Part shown: one piece after another, positions 22,801 through 32,257 of the stretch
How positions within the stretch are numbered: the stretch's first letter is position 1
Layout of the letters: each line of letters starts with the position of its first letter
Assembly: GCA_963662155.1 (NCBI GenBank)
Contig: OY759263.1
Coordinates: 14,543,260 to 14,607,259, forward strand
Source: Lamellibrachia columna
Lineage: Eukaryota; Annelida; Polychaeta; Sabellida; Siboglinidae
Reading direction: 5' to 3'
Length of the DNA stretch: 64,000 nucleotides
The notes under the pieces: model-generated
Databases searched by the model: none
What the model was told of the DNA's origin: nothing
The model's input: only the letters and a program-made list of their open reading frames with translations
Translations under genes and position numbers: made by a program

Positions 22801-25800
22801 CAAAGCACAGTATTTTGTTAATTTAGCTAGAGATGCAGTGGTTACTATGTCAGATTTTTCACAAATTTGCACGGACCCCCATCCCCAACATTTTTGTCTT
22901 TTTGGGCCTTTGGAGTCTAATGGATTTCAAACAACCTTTAAAATTTAAAGTTTCATTACTTTTATTTCAGGGTAATCAGCCCCCTTAACTTTGCAAGCTA
23001 TTGCTATACATGTTCTATGATTAATGGCTTAATGCCCTTTATTATATATACAGGTATTATTTGTAGAATCAGTTTCACTGGGTCTAAACCTCAGATATTC
23101 ACACATGCACAGTTCTACCTACAAGTGCTTCATTCTCACACAAACACTACATCTCCGTACCTTTGTCATCTAGCAGCGCAAGCAACACACGGTCCAATCT
23201 TCTCAGCCAGATCTCCACTTCTGTCCGTCGCACAAACTTTAGTCTTCTCCTCCACTGCTGCGCTGTATCTTTCTGTTGTTCTGTTTTCCGTAACGCCGTC
23301 AGCAAGAGCTTTGACTCAATCCCGTATAATCGAATTAGATTTCCGTAAAGAGTGAATATGACACGGTCGTCCATGTTCGATAGCTGTCTCTGAACACAAT
23401 CCATGCAAAAATAACAGCTGTTTGTTACAATTCGCAATGCATCTACATCGAAGCTTTGAACTTCACACAAAGTGTCCAACTTTTTGCTACATGCCTCTAG
23501 CGAATGGCTGAGGTCGCATGTGGAGCCATTGCACCCAAAAACTGGAGCCTTCTTTGTTGTTGTAGCAGTGACACCAATACAACATAAGGTAGCACAGACA
23601 TCAAGAAAATCCCCCTTCTTTGCAAATAATTTGACAGAACTCGAACAAGATGCGACGTCTTCTTTGAGTTGTTCTACAACCATGGAGGCCTCCTTTAAAC
23701 GCCCGTTATCAACAAGAAGCTTCAAGTGCCGAATGTGCACTTCAGTGTAGATCACAAATATGGCAGTTTTACAGTCCTTCATGCTGAAGTTCAGTCGAAG
23801 AAACTTGGTCACACATGACAACATCTCACAGGCGACATCCAGCAAATCGTCCACCGTGCTCTTATTGGATGAACGTGACTTTCTTGACAGCGAAAACTGC
23901 AATTTTTCAACAGTTACCACGACCTTTTCTTCGATCATCGTCAGTGCCTTTTCACTGACCAACAACAAACGAATGGCCATTGCCCGGAGTTTTACAATGA
24001 GAACACAGTCTGAGTTGACGTTATTCTGCTCGTACAGTAACGTACTGTTCCATATGACAACGAATGCGCCATATGCCATGTTGCTTCTTGCTGCTGCATC
24101 CACGGTCTTTGTTGTGATGTCATTGTAGATGTCCGTCGCACACTGCAAACCCGCTTCCAGGAAGCCCTGTCAATCAAAATGGCAACAGGTGCCCTGTACG
24201 TAGTATAAATAAGCCTGAAATACAGTGAACTCCAGCCAGATTGGAGAAGAGTAAGCTGTATTCACTGGGACAGTCATTGGAGAAGAGTAAGCATGCTGTA
24301 TTCACTGAGACAGTCATTGGAGAAGAGTAAGCATGCTGTATTCACTGGGACAGTCATTGGAGAAGAGTAAGCATGCTGTATTCACTGGGACAGTCATTGG
24401 AGAAGAGTAAGCATGCTGTATTCACTGGGACAGTCATTGGAGAAGAGTAAGCATGCTGTATTCACTGGGACACTGTCATTGGAGAAGAGTAAGCATGCTG
24501 TATTCACTGGGACAGTCATTGGAGAAGAGTAAGCATGCTGTATTCACTGGGACACTGTCATTGGAGAAGAGTAAGCATGCTGTATTCACTGGGACACTGT
24601 CATTGGAGAAGAGTAAGCATGCTGTATTCACTGGGACAGTCATTGGAGAAGAGTAAGCATGCTGTATTCACTGGGACTGTCATTGGAGAAGAGTAAGCAT
24701 GCTGTATTCACTGGGACAGTCATTGGAGAAGAGTAAGCATGCTGTATTCACTGGGACAGTCATTGGAGAAGAGTAAGCATGCTGTATTCACTGGGACAGT
24801 CATTGGAGAAGAGTAAGCATGCTGTATTCACTGGGACACTGTCATTGGAGAAGAGTAAGCATGCTGTATTCACTGGGACAGTCATTGGAGAAGAGTAAGC
24901 ATGCTGTATTCACTGGGACACTGTCATTGGAGAAGAGTAAGCATGCTGTATTCACTGGGACAGTCATTGGAGAAGAGTAAGCATGCTGTATTCACTGGGA
25001 CAGTCATTGGAGAAGAGTAAGCATGCTGTATTCACTGGGACAGTCATTGGAGAAGAGTAAGCATGCTGTATTCACTGGGACACTGTCATTGGAGAAGAGT
25101 AAGCATGCTGTATTCACTGGGACAGTCATTGGAGAAGAGTAGGCATGCTGTATTCACTGGGACAGTCATTGGAGAAGAGTAAGCATGCTGTATTCACTGG
25201 GACAGTCATTGGAGAAGAGTAAGCATGCTGTATTCACTGGGACAGTCATTGGAGAAGAGTAAGCATGCTGTATTCACTGGGACACTGTCATTGGAGAAGA
25301 GTAAGCATGCTGTATTCACTGGGACAGTCATTGGAGAAGAGTAAGCATGCTGTATTCACTGGGACAGTCATTGGAGAAGAGTAAGCATGCTGTATTCATT
25401 GGGACAGTCATTGGAGAAGAGTAAGCATGCTGTATTCACTGGGACACTGTCATTGGAGAAGAGTAAGCATGCTGTATTCACTGGGACAGTCATTGGAGAA
25501 GAGTAAGCATGCTGTATTCACTGGGACACTGTCATTGGAGAAGAGTAAGCATGCTGTATTCACTGGGACAGTCATTGGAGAAGAGTAAGCATGCTGTATT
25601 CACTGGGACACTGTCATTGGAGAAGAGTAAGCATGCTGTATTCACTGGGACACTGTCATTGGAGAAGAGTAAGCATGCTGTATTCACTGGGACAGTCATT
25701 GGAGAAGAGTAAGCATGCTGTATTCACTGGGACAGTCATTGGAGAAGAGTAAGCATGCTGTATTCACTGGGACACTGTCATTGGAGAAGAGTAAGCATGC

Positions 25801-28800
25801 TGTATTCACTGGGACACTGTCATTGGAGAAGAGTAAGCATGCTGTATTCACTGGGACAGTCATTGGAGAAGAGTAAGCATGCTGTATTCACTGGGACAGT
25901 CATTGGAGAAGAGTAAGCATGCTGTATTCACTGGGACAGTCATTGGAGAAGAGTAAGCATGCTGTATTCACTGGGACAGTCATTGGAGAAGAGTAAGCAT
26001 GCTGTATTCACTGGGACAGTCATTGGAGAAGAGTAAGCATGCTGTATTCACTGGGACACTGTCATTGGAGAAGAGTAAGCATGCTGTATTCACTGGGACA
26101 GTCATTGGAGAAGAGTAAGCATGCTGTATTCACTGGGACACTGTCATTGGAGAAGAGTAAGCATGCTGTATTCACTGGGACAGTCATTGGAGAAGAGTAA
26201 GCATGCTGTATTCACTGGGACAGTCATTGGAGAAGAGTAAGCATGCTGTATTCACTGGGACACTGTCATTGGAGAAGAGTAAGCATGCTGTATTCACTGG
26301 GACAGTCATTGGAGAAGAGTAAGCATGCTGTATTCACTGGGACAGTCATTGGAGAAGAGTAAGCATGCTGTATTCACTGGGACAGTCATTGGAGAAGAGT
26401 AAGCATGCTGTATTCACTGGGACAGTCATTGGAGAAGAGTAAGCATGCTGTATTCACTGGGACACTGTCATTGGAGAAGAGTAAGCATGCTGTATTCACT
26501 GGGACAGTCATTGGAGAAGAGTAAGCATGCTGTATTCACTGGGACAGTCATTGGAGAAGAGTAAGCATGCTGTATTCACTGGGACAGTCATTGGAGAAGA
26601 GTAAGCATGCTGTATTCACTGGGACAGTCATTGGAGAAGAGTAAGCATGCTGTATTCACTGGGACAGTCATTGGAGAAGTGTAAGCATGCTGTATTCACT
26701 GGGACAGTCATTGGAGAAGAGTAAGCATGCTGTATTCACTGGGACACTGTCATTGGAGAAGAGTAGGCATGCTGTATTCACTGGGACAGTCATTGGAGAA
26801 GAGTAAGCATGCTGTATTCACTGGGACAGTCATTGGAGAAGAGTAGGCATGCTGTATTCACTGGGACAGTCATTGGAGAAGAGTAGGCATGCTGTATTCA
26901 CTGGGACAGTCATTGGAGAAGAGTAAGCATGCTGTATTCACTGGGACAGTCATTGGAGAAGAGTAAGCATGCTGTATTCACTGCGACACTGTCATTGGAG
27001 AAGAGTAAGCATGCTGTATTCACTGGGACAGTCATTGGAGAAGAGTAAGCATGCTGTATTCACTGGGACAGTCATTGGAGAAGAGTAAGCATGCTGTATT
27101 CACTGGGACAGTCATTGGAGAAGAGTAAGCATGCTGTATTCACTGGGACACTGTCATTGGAGAAGAGTAAGCATGCTGTATTCACTGGGACAGTCATTGG
27201 AGAAGAGTAGGCATGCTGTATTCACTGGGACAGTCATTGGAGAAGAGTAGGCATGCTGTATTCACTGGGACAGTCATTGGAGAAGAGTAAGCATGCTGTA
27301 TTCACTGGGACAGTCATTGGAGAAGAGTAAGCATGCTGTATTCACTGGGACACTGTCATTGGAGAAGAGTAAGCATGCTGTATTCACTGGGACAGTCATT
27401 GGAGAAGAGTAAGCATGCTGTATTCACTGGGACAGTCATTGGAGAAGAGTAAGCATGCTGTATTCACTGGGACAGTCATTGGAGAAGAGTAAGCATGCTG
27501 TATTCACTGGGACACTGTCATTGGAGAAGAGTAAGCATGCTGTATTCACTGGGACAGTCATTGGAGAAGAGTAGGCATGCTGTATTCACTGGGACAGTCA
27601 TTGGAGAAGAGTAAGCATGCTGTATTCACTGGGACAGTCATTGTTCAACAAGCACTTCATCAATGTCAGAATTGTACCAATTTACGTATGTGTATGGCAT
27701 CTGAGTCTACTTTTAGTGTTGTTTAACGAGACAGTATGAACATTTAGCTTAACGGTACGTTTCCTGAGAATGCCTTACCATCTTTACATAATTACAAACT
27801 ATATTCATTTAATGAGAAATAATCGGTATATAAGGAATTATGGATCTTTCTGTATGAAATCCACCAGCAGTGTCCTTGACCTTGACCACTTCTGATGTTG
27901 ATGTAATCTGGCACACATCTTACTCTCTTCTTATTCTTAATCCTCTTGGCCCCTTCAGGAGCATAGGGCGTCAACCATGTTTCTCCACCTCACTCTCTTC
28001 TGGGCTATAGCTTTGGCCTCTTGCCAGGTGACCCCCACTTTTTCAAGATCTTGTAGTGTGGAGCGTCTCCAGTTGATTTTTGGCCTTCCTTGTCTTCTCT
28101 TTCCTTGTGGGTTATAGTCCAGTGCTTGTTTGGTTGTATTTGTTGGATCTTTTCTGAGTGGCCAATCCAGCTCCATTTTCTCCTCTTGATTGTAGTGCTT
28201 ATTTCTTCCTGTTTGGTTTTCTTCCAGAGCTCTTTATTTGATATTTTGTTAGGCCACCATACCTTAAAGATGTATCGGAGGCGACTGTTGATGAAGACTT
28301 GGAGTTTGTTGTTGAGAGACTGAGTAGTTTTCCACGTTTCACAGCCATAGAGAAGAACTGGTTTAACGTTGGTGTTGAAAATGCGGATCTTAGTGTTTAT
28401 GGATAGTTGGGAAGAGAGCCATGCAGGGCATAGGGTTCTGAAGGCATGGCGAGCTTTATTGATGCGTAGCTCCACATCTTTGTCAGCTCCACCATTTGTA
28501 CTGATGTTGCTCCCGAGGTAGATGAAGTCTTGTACTTCCTCAACAGTACCACTTTCTAGTGAGATGGGTTCGGAGGATCTGCTGTTGACTTTCATCACCT
28601 TTGTCTTTCCCACATTGATCTTAAGACCCAGTTGGCTGCTTTTTTCTCGAAGCCTTTCTGTTTTTTGTTGCATGTGTTTATGGGTTTCTGAGAGTAGTGC
28701 TAGATCATCTGCAAAATCCAAGTCTTCTAGTTGTGAGAACAAGTTCCACTGGATCCCAGTACGATGTTGTTCTGTGGATCTTTTCATTGTCCAGTCTATG

Positions 28801-31713
28801 GCTATCAGAAAGAGCAGTGGAGATAGCAAGCAGCCCTGTCGTACTCCAGTTCCAATCTGGAAGCCTTCTGAAACTTGTCCATTAAAGATGACATGACCAG
28901 TGAAACCTTCGTACATGTTCATTATTAGGGTTACAAATTTTGTGGGTAAACCATAATGCCTCAGGAGCTTCCATAGAACTGTCCTATCTATACTATCAAA
29001 TGCTTTTTCGAAGTCCACAAAGTTTAGGTAAAGGGAGCTCTGCCATTCAATGCATTGTTCAACGATAATCCTGAGTGTAGCAATGTGATCTGTGCAGGAT
29101 TTATCCTTTCTAAAGCCAGCTTGTTCCTTTCTTAGCTTCTTGTCAACTGTTTCTTGTATCCTATCCTATCTGGCACACATACATGTGCTTAAACTTACTT
29201 GTGCCAACTTTCCAACATATGTGTGAAAGTACCTTAGAGATATTGGTCTGAAAACAAAGTTAATGTCCACATATACAAACATGGGCAGATGGCAGTCTAT
29301 ATATTCTGCCTGGCTTGCCACACTTTCAATCCTGGTGAAATAAAACTTTTGTATATCATTTATAAAACTTTGTACCTCAGGAATACAAATTCTGCTCAGA
29401 GACACATATGAAAGTTAAAAAAAATATTTACTGACCCTCTTGAGTAATTTATTCATCATGTGATACAGCAACTTCTCGACAGTCAACGGCTCTTTGAGCG
29501 CCACCTGGTGGAGCTTACTGCAACGGTAGCAGCCATGCAGTACGGACCACACATCATCAACCTGAGCATCAGGAACACGATTAAAGTGTGTTGTGTAGGC
29601 ATGCAGAAACTTGACTGCATGGAAGCTGTATGTCGCTAACTCAGACGACTTCCGTCTGAAGGAGCCGTCCAGAGCAGGATCGATGTAAGCCTGAAAACAT
29701 GTGTTTGATGCCATCAAATTGATATAACGAGCTATGAAGTAACATTTCCACACACAATTAGTTAGTGCACGCACTGTGTCATTAGTATGGTGGGAGGTCT
29801 CAATGTAGTGCCTCATAAAATATATTAAAAAAGCCTCTGCCATACTGCTAATATTCTGGAAATACAATTTATATATCACACAATTGTATGGAAAAACAAA
29901 CACAATTTATCATATCTATGCATATATTAATCCCATTAAAATGTACATTTTGACACAAGTTGAAACATTGGGTTCAGTACATGCAGGTGACTGGTTGCGA
30001 ATATGTTTCTTCTTCTTCTTCCGGGTACAAGTCAACCCTCCTTCTAAGGCTTATAGACTCGGTGTGTGTGCACAAGTGATGTAAGAGAAAGTAATAAAAT
30101 ATTTGGAAGAAATATAAAAGATGATAGTGTGCGTGTTGAACTGCAATTTATGGAGAGGAAAAGTTGATAAAAGCTGCAATATCAATTAATATTGCAAGCT
30201 GCTTCTGTCTGAAGATCTCCAAACATGGCACTGCAGGCACAGGTCAGAACGGCGACAAATCGAAACGGCGACAACCAAAATGGCGACAATCGTGGTCAAA
30301 ACAGCGACAAGGCAGAAGTCAAAACGGCGACAACCACTGGTCAAAACGACGACAAATATTGTCAAAACGGCAACAAACCTAAACGGCGACAACGGAACGG
30401 CAACAAACCAGATAAATGAAGTTGATAATTGTACACAACGGTTAATGAATTGCATAAATATTATAATATTCTATTAATGTTATATGATGTGGGTATAACT
30501 ATTGGAAATAAAAATGTCATCATGATATCGTACCCTAACCATATCACTATTTATGTTTGAACGCAACGAAGCCATCTGCGTATAAGTTCTTTGATATAGT
30601 TTTTCATAAAATGTAAGCCCTGGTTGAGGTTGCGAATGTGCAGCAATGTTTGTTATTCACACCTGCCCATTGTACAAGGCGATGCGACATCAGCATGCTT
30701 GCGCAAAACGTAATGCGCCAAAGTTTTGTAAACTTCATTCTACGGCTTGTTGTTTTTGTGTGTGTTATGGTAATAACAGATATTCAATATGCAGGAATCG
30801 TAACGTACATGATTTGTGTTTTGAAATATATTTTTTACTAAGGAGCGACAGAACAAAAAGCCAGTGATAATCGAAATGGAGACACATGCCATATTTATAC
30901 ACGATTATTATTTATTTGCGTCACTTATGACATAATTTAATTTGGGTTCCATTTAATTTAATCAAGTGTATGTCATATCAGGGGTTATCTACATCGGGTA
31001 TATGCACCATTATTATTTAATTATTTTTGCACGAGTACGTGACGCTAAATACACAATGATTATTTATTTGTGTTGCCGTTTTGGTTTGTCGCTGTTCTGA
31101 CCATTACCCTGCCATACATATGGCGGCAACATCTGTTTATTTTGACCAATATTTGTCGCCGTTTTGACCAGTGTGTCGCCGTTTGGACTCGACTTGTCAC
31201 CGTTTTGACCAAGGATGTTGCCGTTTTGGATTGTCACCGTTTTGGATTTGTCACTGTTTTGGTTGTCGCAGTTTCGGATCTGTCGCCGTTATGACCAGTA
31301 CCCGAATTTGACCCATTGGCCGAACCCGTCATGGGGCGAAAGATGACACCAGTATAATTATTTAGTGATGGACTGTTGGTCAGAGACAGTTCTTTTTGAT
31401 TAGATGGGCCTTGAGTCTGAGCCTTGACTTTCTTTGGCTGTGTTATGCCACTTAATTATGGCCTTCGATTTGTTATAATAATAATGTGGAAATTTTTACC
31501 TGTCAAGAATTTTCATAGTTGGTCAGAATCATCAAACAGTGCATGATCAATATCACCGATATGTTTGATTACTCGGGTCTAATGTATGTATGCATTTTCG
31601 TATGTAGGCGTAGTGCCAAGTCAAGGGTAATGGCAAGTCTTTACCTTTATTTCGGTGTGAATGCCATCAATATTTCCTCGTTGTAAATCAAATAAAATGC
31701 CTTCTCCCGCCAT
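13737..31713 (-). CDS. Separase, N-terminal part (seven exons)
   Basis: Spliced model on the minus strand: 31713-31645, 29690-29436, 24166-23161, 22419-22270, 21352-21213, 20583-20393, 13838-13737. All junctions are GT-AG and all phases agree, giving about 637 residues starting MAGEGILFDLQRG. From knowledge of the family, separase is the CD-clan cysteine protease that cleaves cohesin at anaphase; its N-terminal half is a long helical repeat superhelix that binds securin. Sequence support: exon 5 NVAYKFGRLSYNCGGY resembles vertebrate SNLAYSFYSHKLY; exon 6-7 YVWIRIKYDLSK ... LQAELQALKTSR resembles FWVRVKMD ... LREELQAYKAVR; exon 3 AYGAFVVIWNS resembles the ARGSFSLLWKG region. The catalytic His/Cys half is absent, so the gene must run past 13737, with a last visible intron longer than 13 kb or beyond the window. 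Similarity was judged from memory. Confidence 0.72.
13839..20392 (-). other. ESPL1 intron 6 (6.55 kb)
   Basis: Most of this intron is a 28-bp satellite. The remainder (19430-20392) is AT-rich with a short (AT) tract near 20158-20176. Confidence 0.65.
13965..19435 (+). repeat. 28-bp satellite array, about 195 copies
   Basis: Unit: GACTCCTTG, then a variable core (CGTTCCCC, CCCTCCCC, TACTACCC, TGTTCCCC, CGCTCCTC or CCTTCCCC), then AGTCAACTTAT or AGTTAACTTAT. Variants occur in recurring blocks. For example, the order TACTACCC, TGTTCCCC-GTTAAC, CGCTCCTC recurs at 14.84-15.20 and 17.05-17.64 kb, so multi-unit segments were duplicated. Truncated units occur near 14249-14265 and 16750-16765. Confidence 0.97.
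20393..20583 (-). CDS. ESPL1 exon 6
   Basis: Acceptor CATTTTCCAG, donor TCAG/GTGGGC. Phase 0 in, phase 2 out. It encodes GRAWRKHELLANSQRR ... AYVWIRIKYDLSK. The WIRIKYD stretch is the best single match to separase in this exon. Confidence 0.7.
21213..21352 (-). CDS. ESPL1 exon 5
   Basis: Acceptor TTTCACGCTGCAG, donor CAG/GTATAC. It completes a Gly codon, encodes NVAYKFGRLSYNCGGY then GDAATFLQTACVLARQ, and ends in phase 0. This tetratricopeptide-like helix pair is strongly separase-like. Confidence 0.72.
22270..22419 (-). CDS. ESPL1 exon 4
   Basis: Acceptor TTTACCTCAG, donor CTCG/GTGAGA. Enters and leaves in phase 1, 150 bp. It encodes DAVDKDSMIGQSRDD ... SWIKDLLSHLG, a helical segment. Confidence 0.68.
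22480..22960. repeat. Diverged duplication in ESPL1 intron 3
   Basis: Two paragraphs share the order TTTGCTGGTGATGTAGCTG / TTAGCTAGAGATGCAGTGG, TTACTATGTC, then a C-rich stretch and TTTTTGGCC / TTTTTGGGCC. They look like two old copies of one interspersed element of unknown class. Confidence 0.4.
23161..24166 (-). CDS. ESPL1 exon 3 (large exon)
   Basis: Acceptor TGATTGACAG, donor AAAG/GTACGG, 1006 bp, phase 0 in and phase 1 out. It encodes about 335 residues starting GFLEAGLQCATDIYND. The content is almost wholly helical, with Cys pairs (SCYFCMDC) and a Lys/Arg-rich end (WRRRLKFVRR). The AYGAFVVIWNS region aligns with the separase N-terminal repeat region. No satellite invades it. Confidence 0.72.
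24230..27645 (+). repeat. 40/42-bp satellite array, about 84 copies
   Basis: Unit: GCATGCTGTATTCACTGGGA, CAGTCATTGGAGAAGAGTAA (40 bp). A 42-bp form has CACTGTCATT in place of CAGTCATT. The two forms alternate in patterns. The stretches at 24453-24656 and 25509-25712 encode identical 67-residue frames, which shows a 1056-bp higher-order duplication. It lies in ESPL1 intron 2. Confidence 0.97.
27919..29167 (-). mobile_element. 5'-truncated LINE (RTE-like) with target-site duplication
   Basis: The minus strand encodes the C-terminal half of a non-LTR reverse transcriptase. A 13-bp direct repeat ATCTGGCACACAT flanks it (27906-27918 and 29168-29180). This marks a precise insertion with 5' truncation at 29167. 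The 3' end (27919 side) is AAG-rich (AATAAGAAGAGAG), as in RTE-type tails. It sits in ESPL1 intron 2 in the same direction as the host gene. Confidence 0.85.
27955..29160 (-). pseudogene. LINE reverse transcriptase C-terminal half, frameshifted
   Basis: The frame is open from the truncation point and reads AGFRKDKSCTDH upstream of motif A (DFEKAFDSID). It continues with GVRQGCLLSP (motif B) and FADDLALLS (motif C, catalytic Asp pair present), then the thumb and a WSWIGH box. The terminal GRPKINW ... VRWRNMVDALC box lies in another frame (27955-28176), so at least one frameshift separates them near 28150. It lacks the endonuclease and is not functional. Confidence 0.88.
29436..29690 (-). CDS. 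ESPL1 exon 2
   Basis: Acceptor CATGTTTTCAG, donor AAGAGG/GTCAGT. Phase 0 at both ends, 85 residues (AYIDPALDGSFRRKSS ... LLYHMMNKLLKR). Confidence 0.7.
30228..31310. mobile_element. Foldback element 1 (repeat-built inverted arms)
   Basis: The left arm (about 30228-30415) is a run of degenerate AAAACGGCGACAA motifs spaced 14-22 bp. The right arm (about 31070-31310) is the same motif inverted (TTGTCGCCGTTTTGACC). The outer ends match (GGTCAGAACGGCGACAAAT against GGTCATAACGGCGACAGAT), so the arms can fold on each other over a 650-bp AT-rich middle. No transposase. It lies in ESPL1 intron 1. This resembles foldback-type non-autonomous DNA elements. Confidence 0.75.
31645..31713 (-). CDS. ESPL1 exon 1 with start codon
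   Basis: GAAAGATGG gives a good initiation context. 23 codons (MAGEGILFDLQRG, then NIDGIHTEIK) end in phase 0 at AAG/GTAAAG, matching the phase of exon 2. Too short to be seen as a free-standing frame; found by following the gene upstream. Confidence 0.68.
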
Positions 31714-32177
31714 CTTTCACTGATTTAAGCAACGCTGGGTCGCACGATGTCTAATACATTGGGATGGATATTAAGCAAACGACAGTCGAAGCATTCGTCA
31801 AAGCATTAAAACGACCGATAAATCGGCATTGTTCAAAGCTGAAGCCTTCGAAAACCAACTTTTAACAACTTTTAAAATGTCCGCCAAATTGATGAGCAGA
31901 TTATGTTGCATGCTGATTGGTAGTTTATTTATAAAATTATTTTATCCAATATATTAATGTATGACTTAACTTGTATAATTATCATAGACCCATATATACG
32001 GGGAAAATCACATCTTAGCTAGAATAAGACAACATTCAAATTGTATTTACAATGTAGTAAATTCATGTGTGTAAACAATTTCCGAGCCGGTTATGTTTAA
32101 CTTCCGGTGTCAGGGCCGATCACGTTTGATCTTGTAGAACTTTTACTAAATCGTGTTAGTTGAACTGTTCCTACGTG
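31714..32177. promoter_or_regulatory. Shared ESPL1-CFAP410 bidirectional promoter
   Basis: The 464 bp between the two opposed start codons contain CTGATTGG (31913-31920, a CCAAT box on the ESPL1 strand), CCGCCAAA (31881-31888, E2F-like), TTCAAA (31832-31837) and TTCGAA (31847-31852), which read as CHR-type elements for ESPL1, and ACTTCCGG (32100-32107, ETS/GABP type). CCAAT plus E2F/CHR is the usual layout of G2/M genes, and ETS sites are common in bidirectional promoters. There is no TATA box at the expected place. Sites are read by eye. Confidence 0.6.
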
Positions 32178-32257
32178 ATGAATAAACTTTCCGAAAATTT
32201 AGTGTTGGCGAGATCGAGGGCATCTGATTTGGAAAATGTCAGAAAGTTAAATTGTTG
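32178..32257 (+). CDS. CFAP410 exon 1
   Basis: ATG to TTG/GTATGT. Encodes MNKLSENLVLARSRASD and ENVRKLNC, then two bases of the Trp codon that exon 2 completes. Start and length match the vertebrate exon 1 protein. Confidence 0.92.

Noticed and set aside
23472..24128. Plus-strand frames of 92-122 codons
   Set aside because: They are antisense shadows of separase exon 3, which has matching splice borders and phase.
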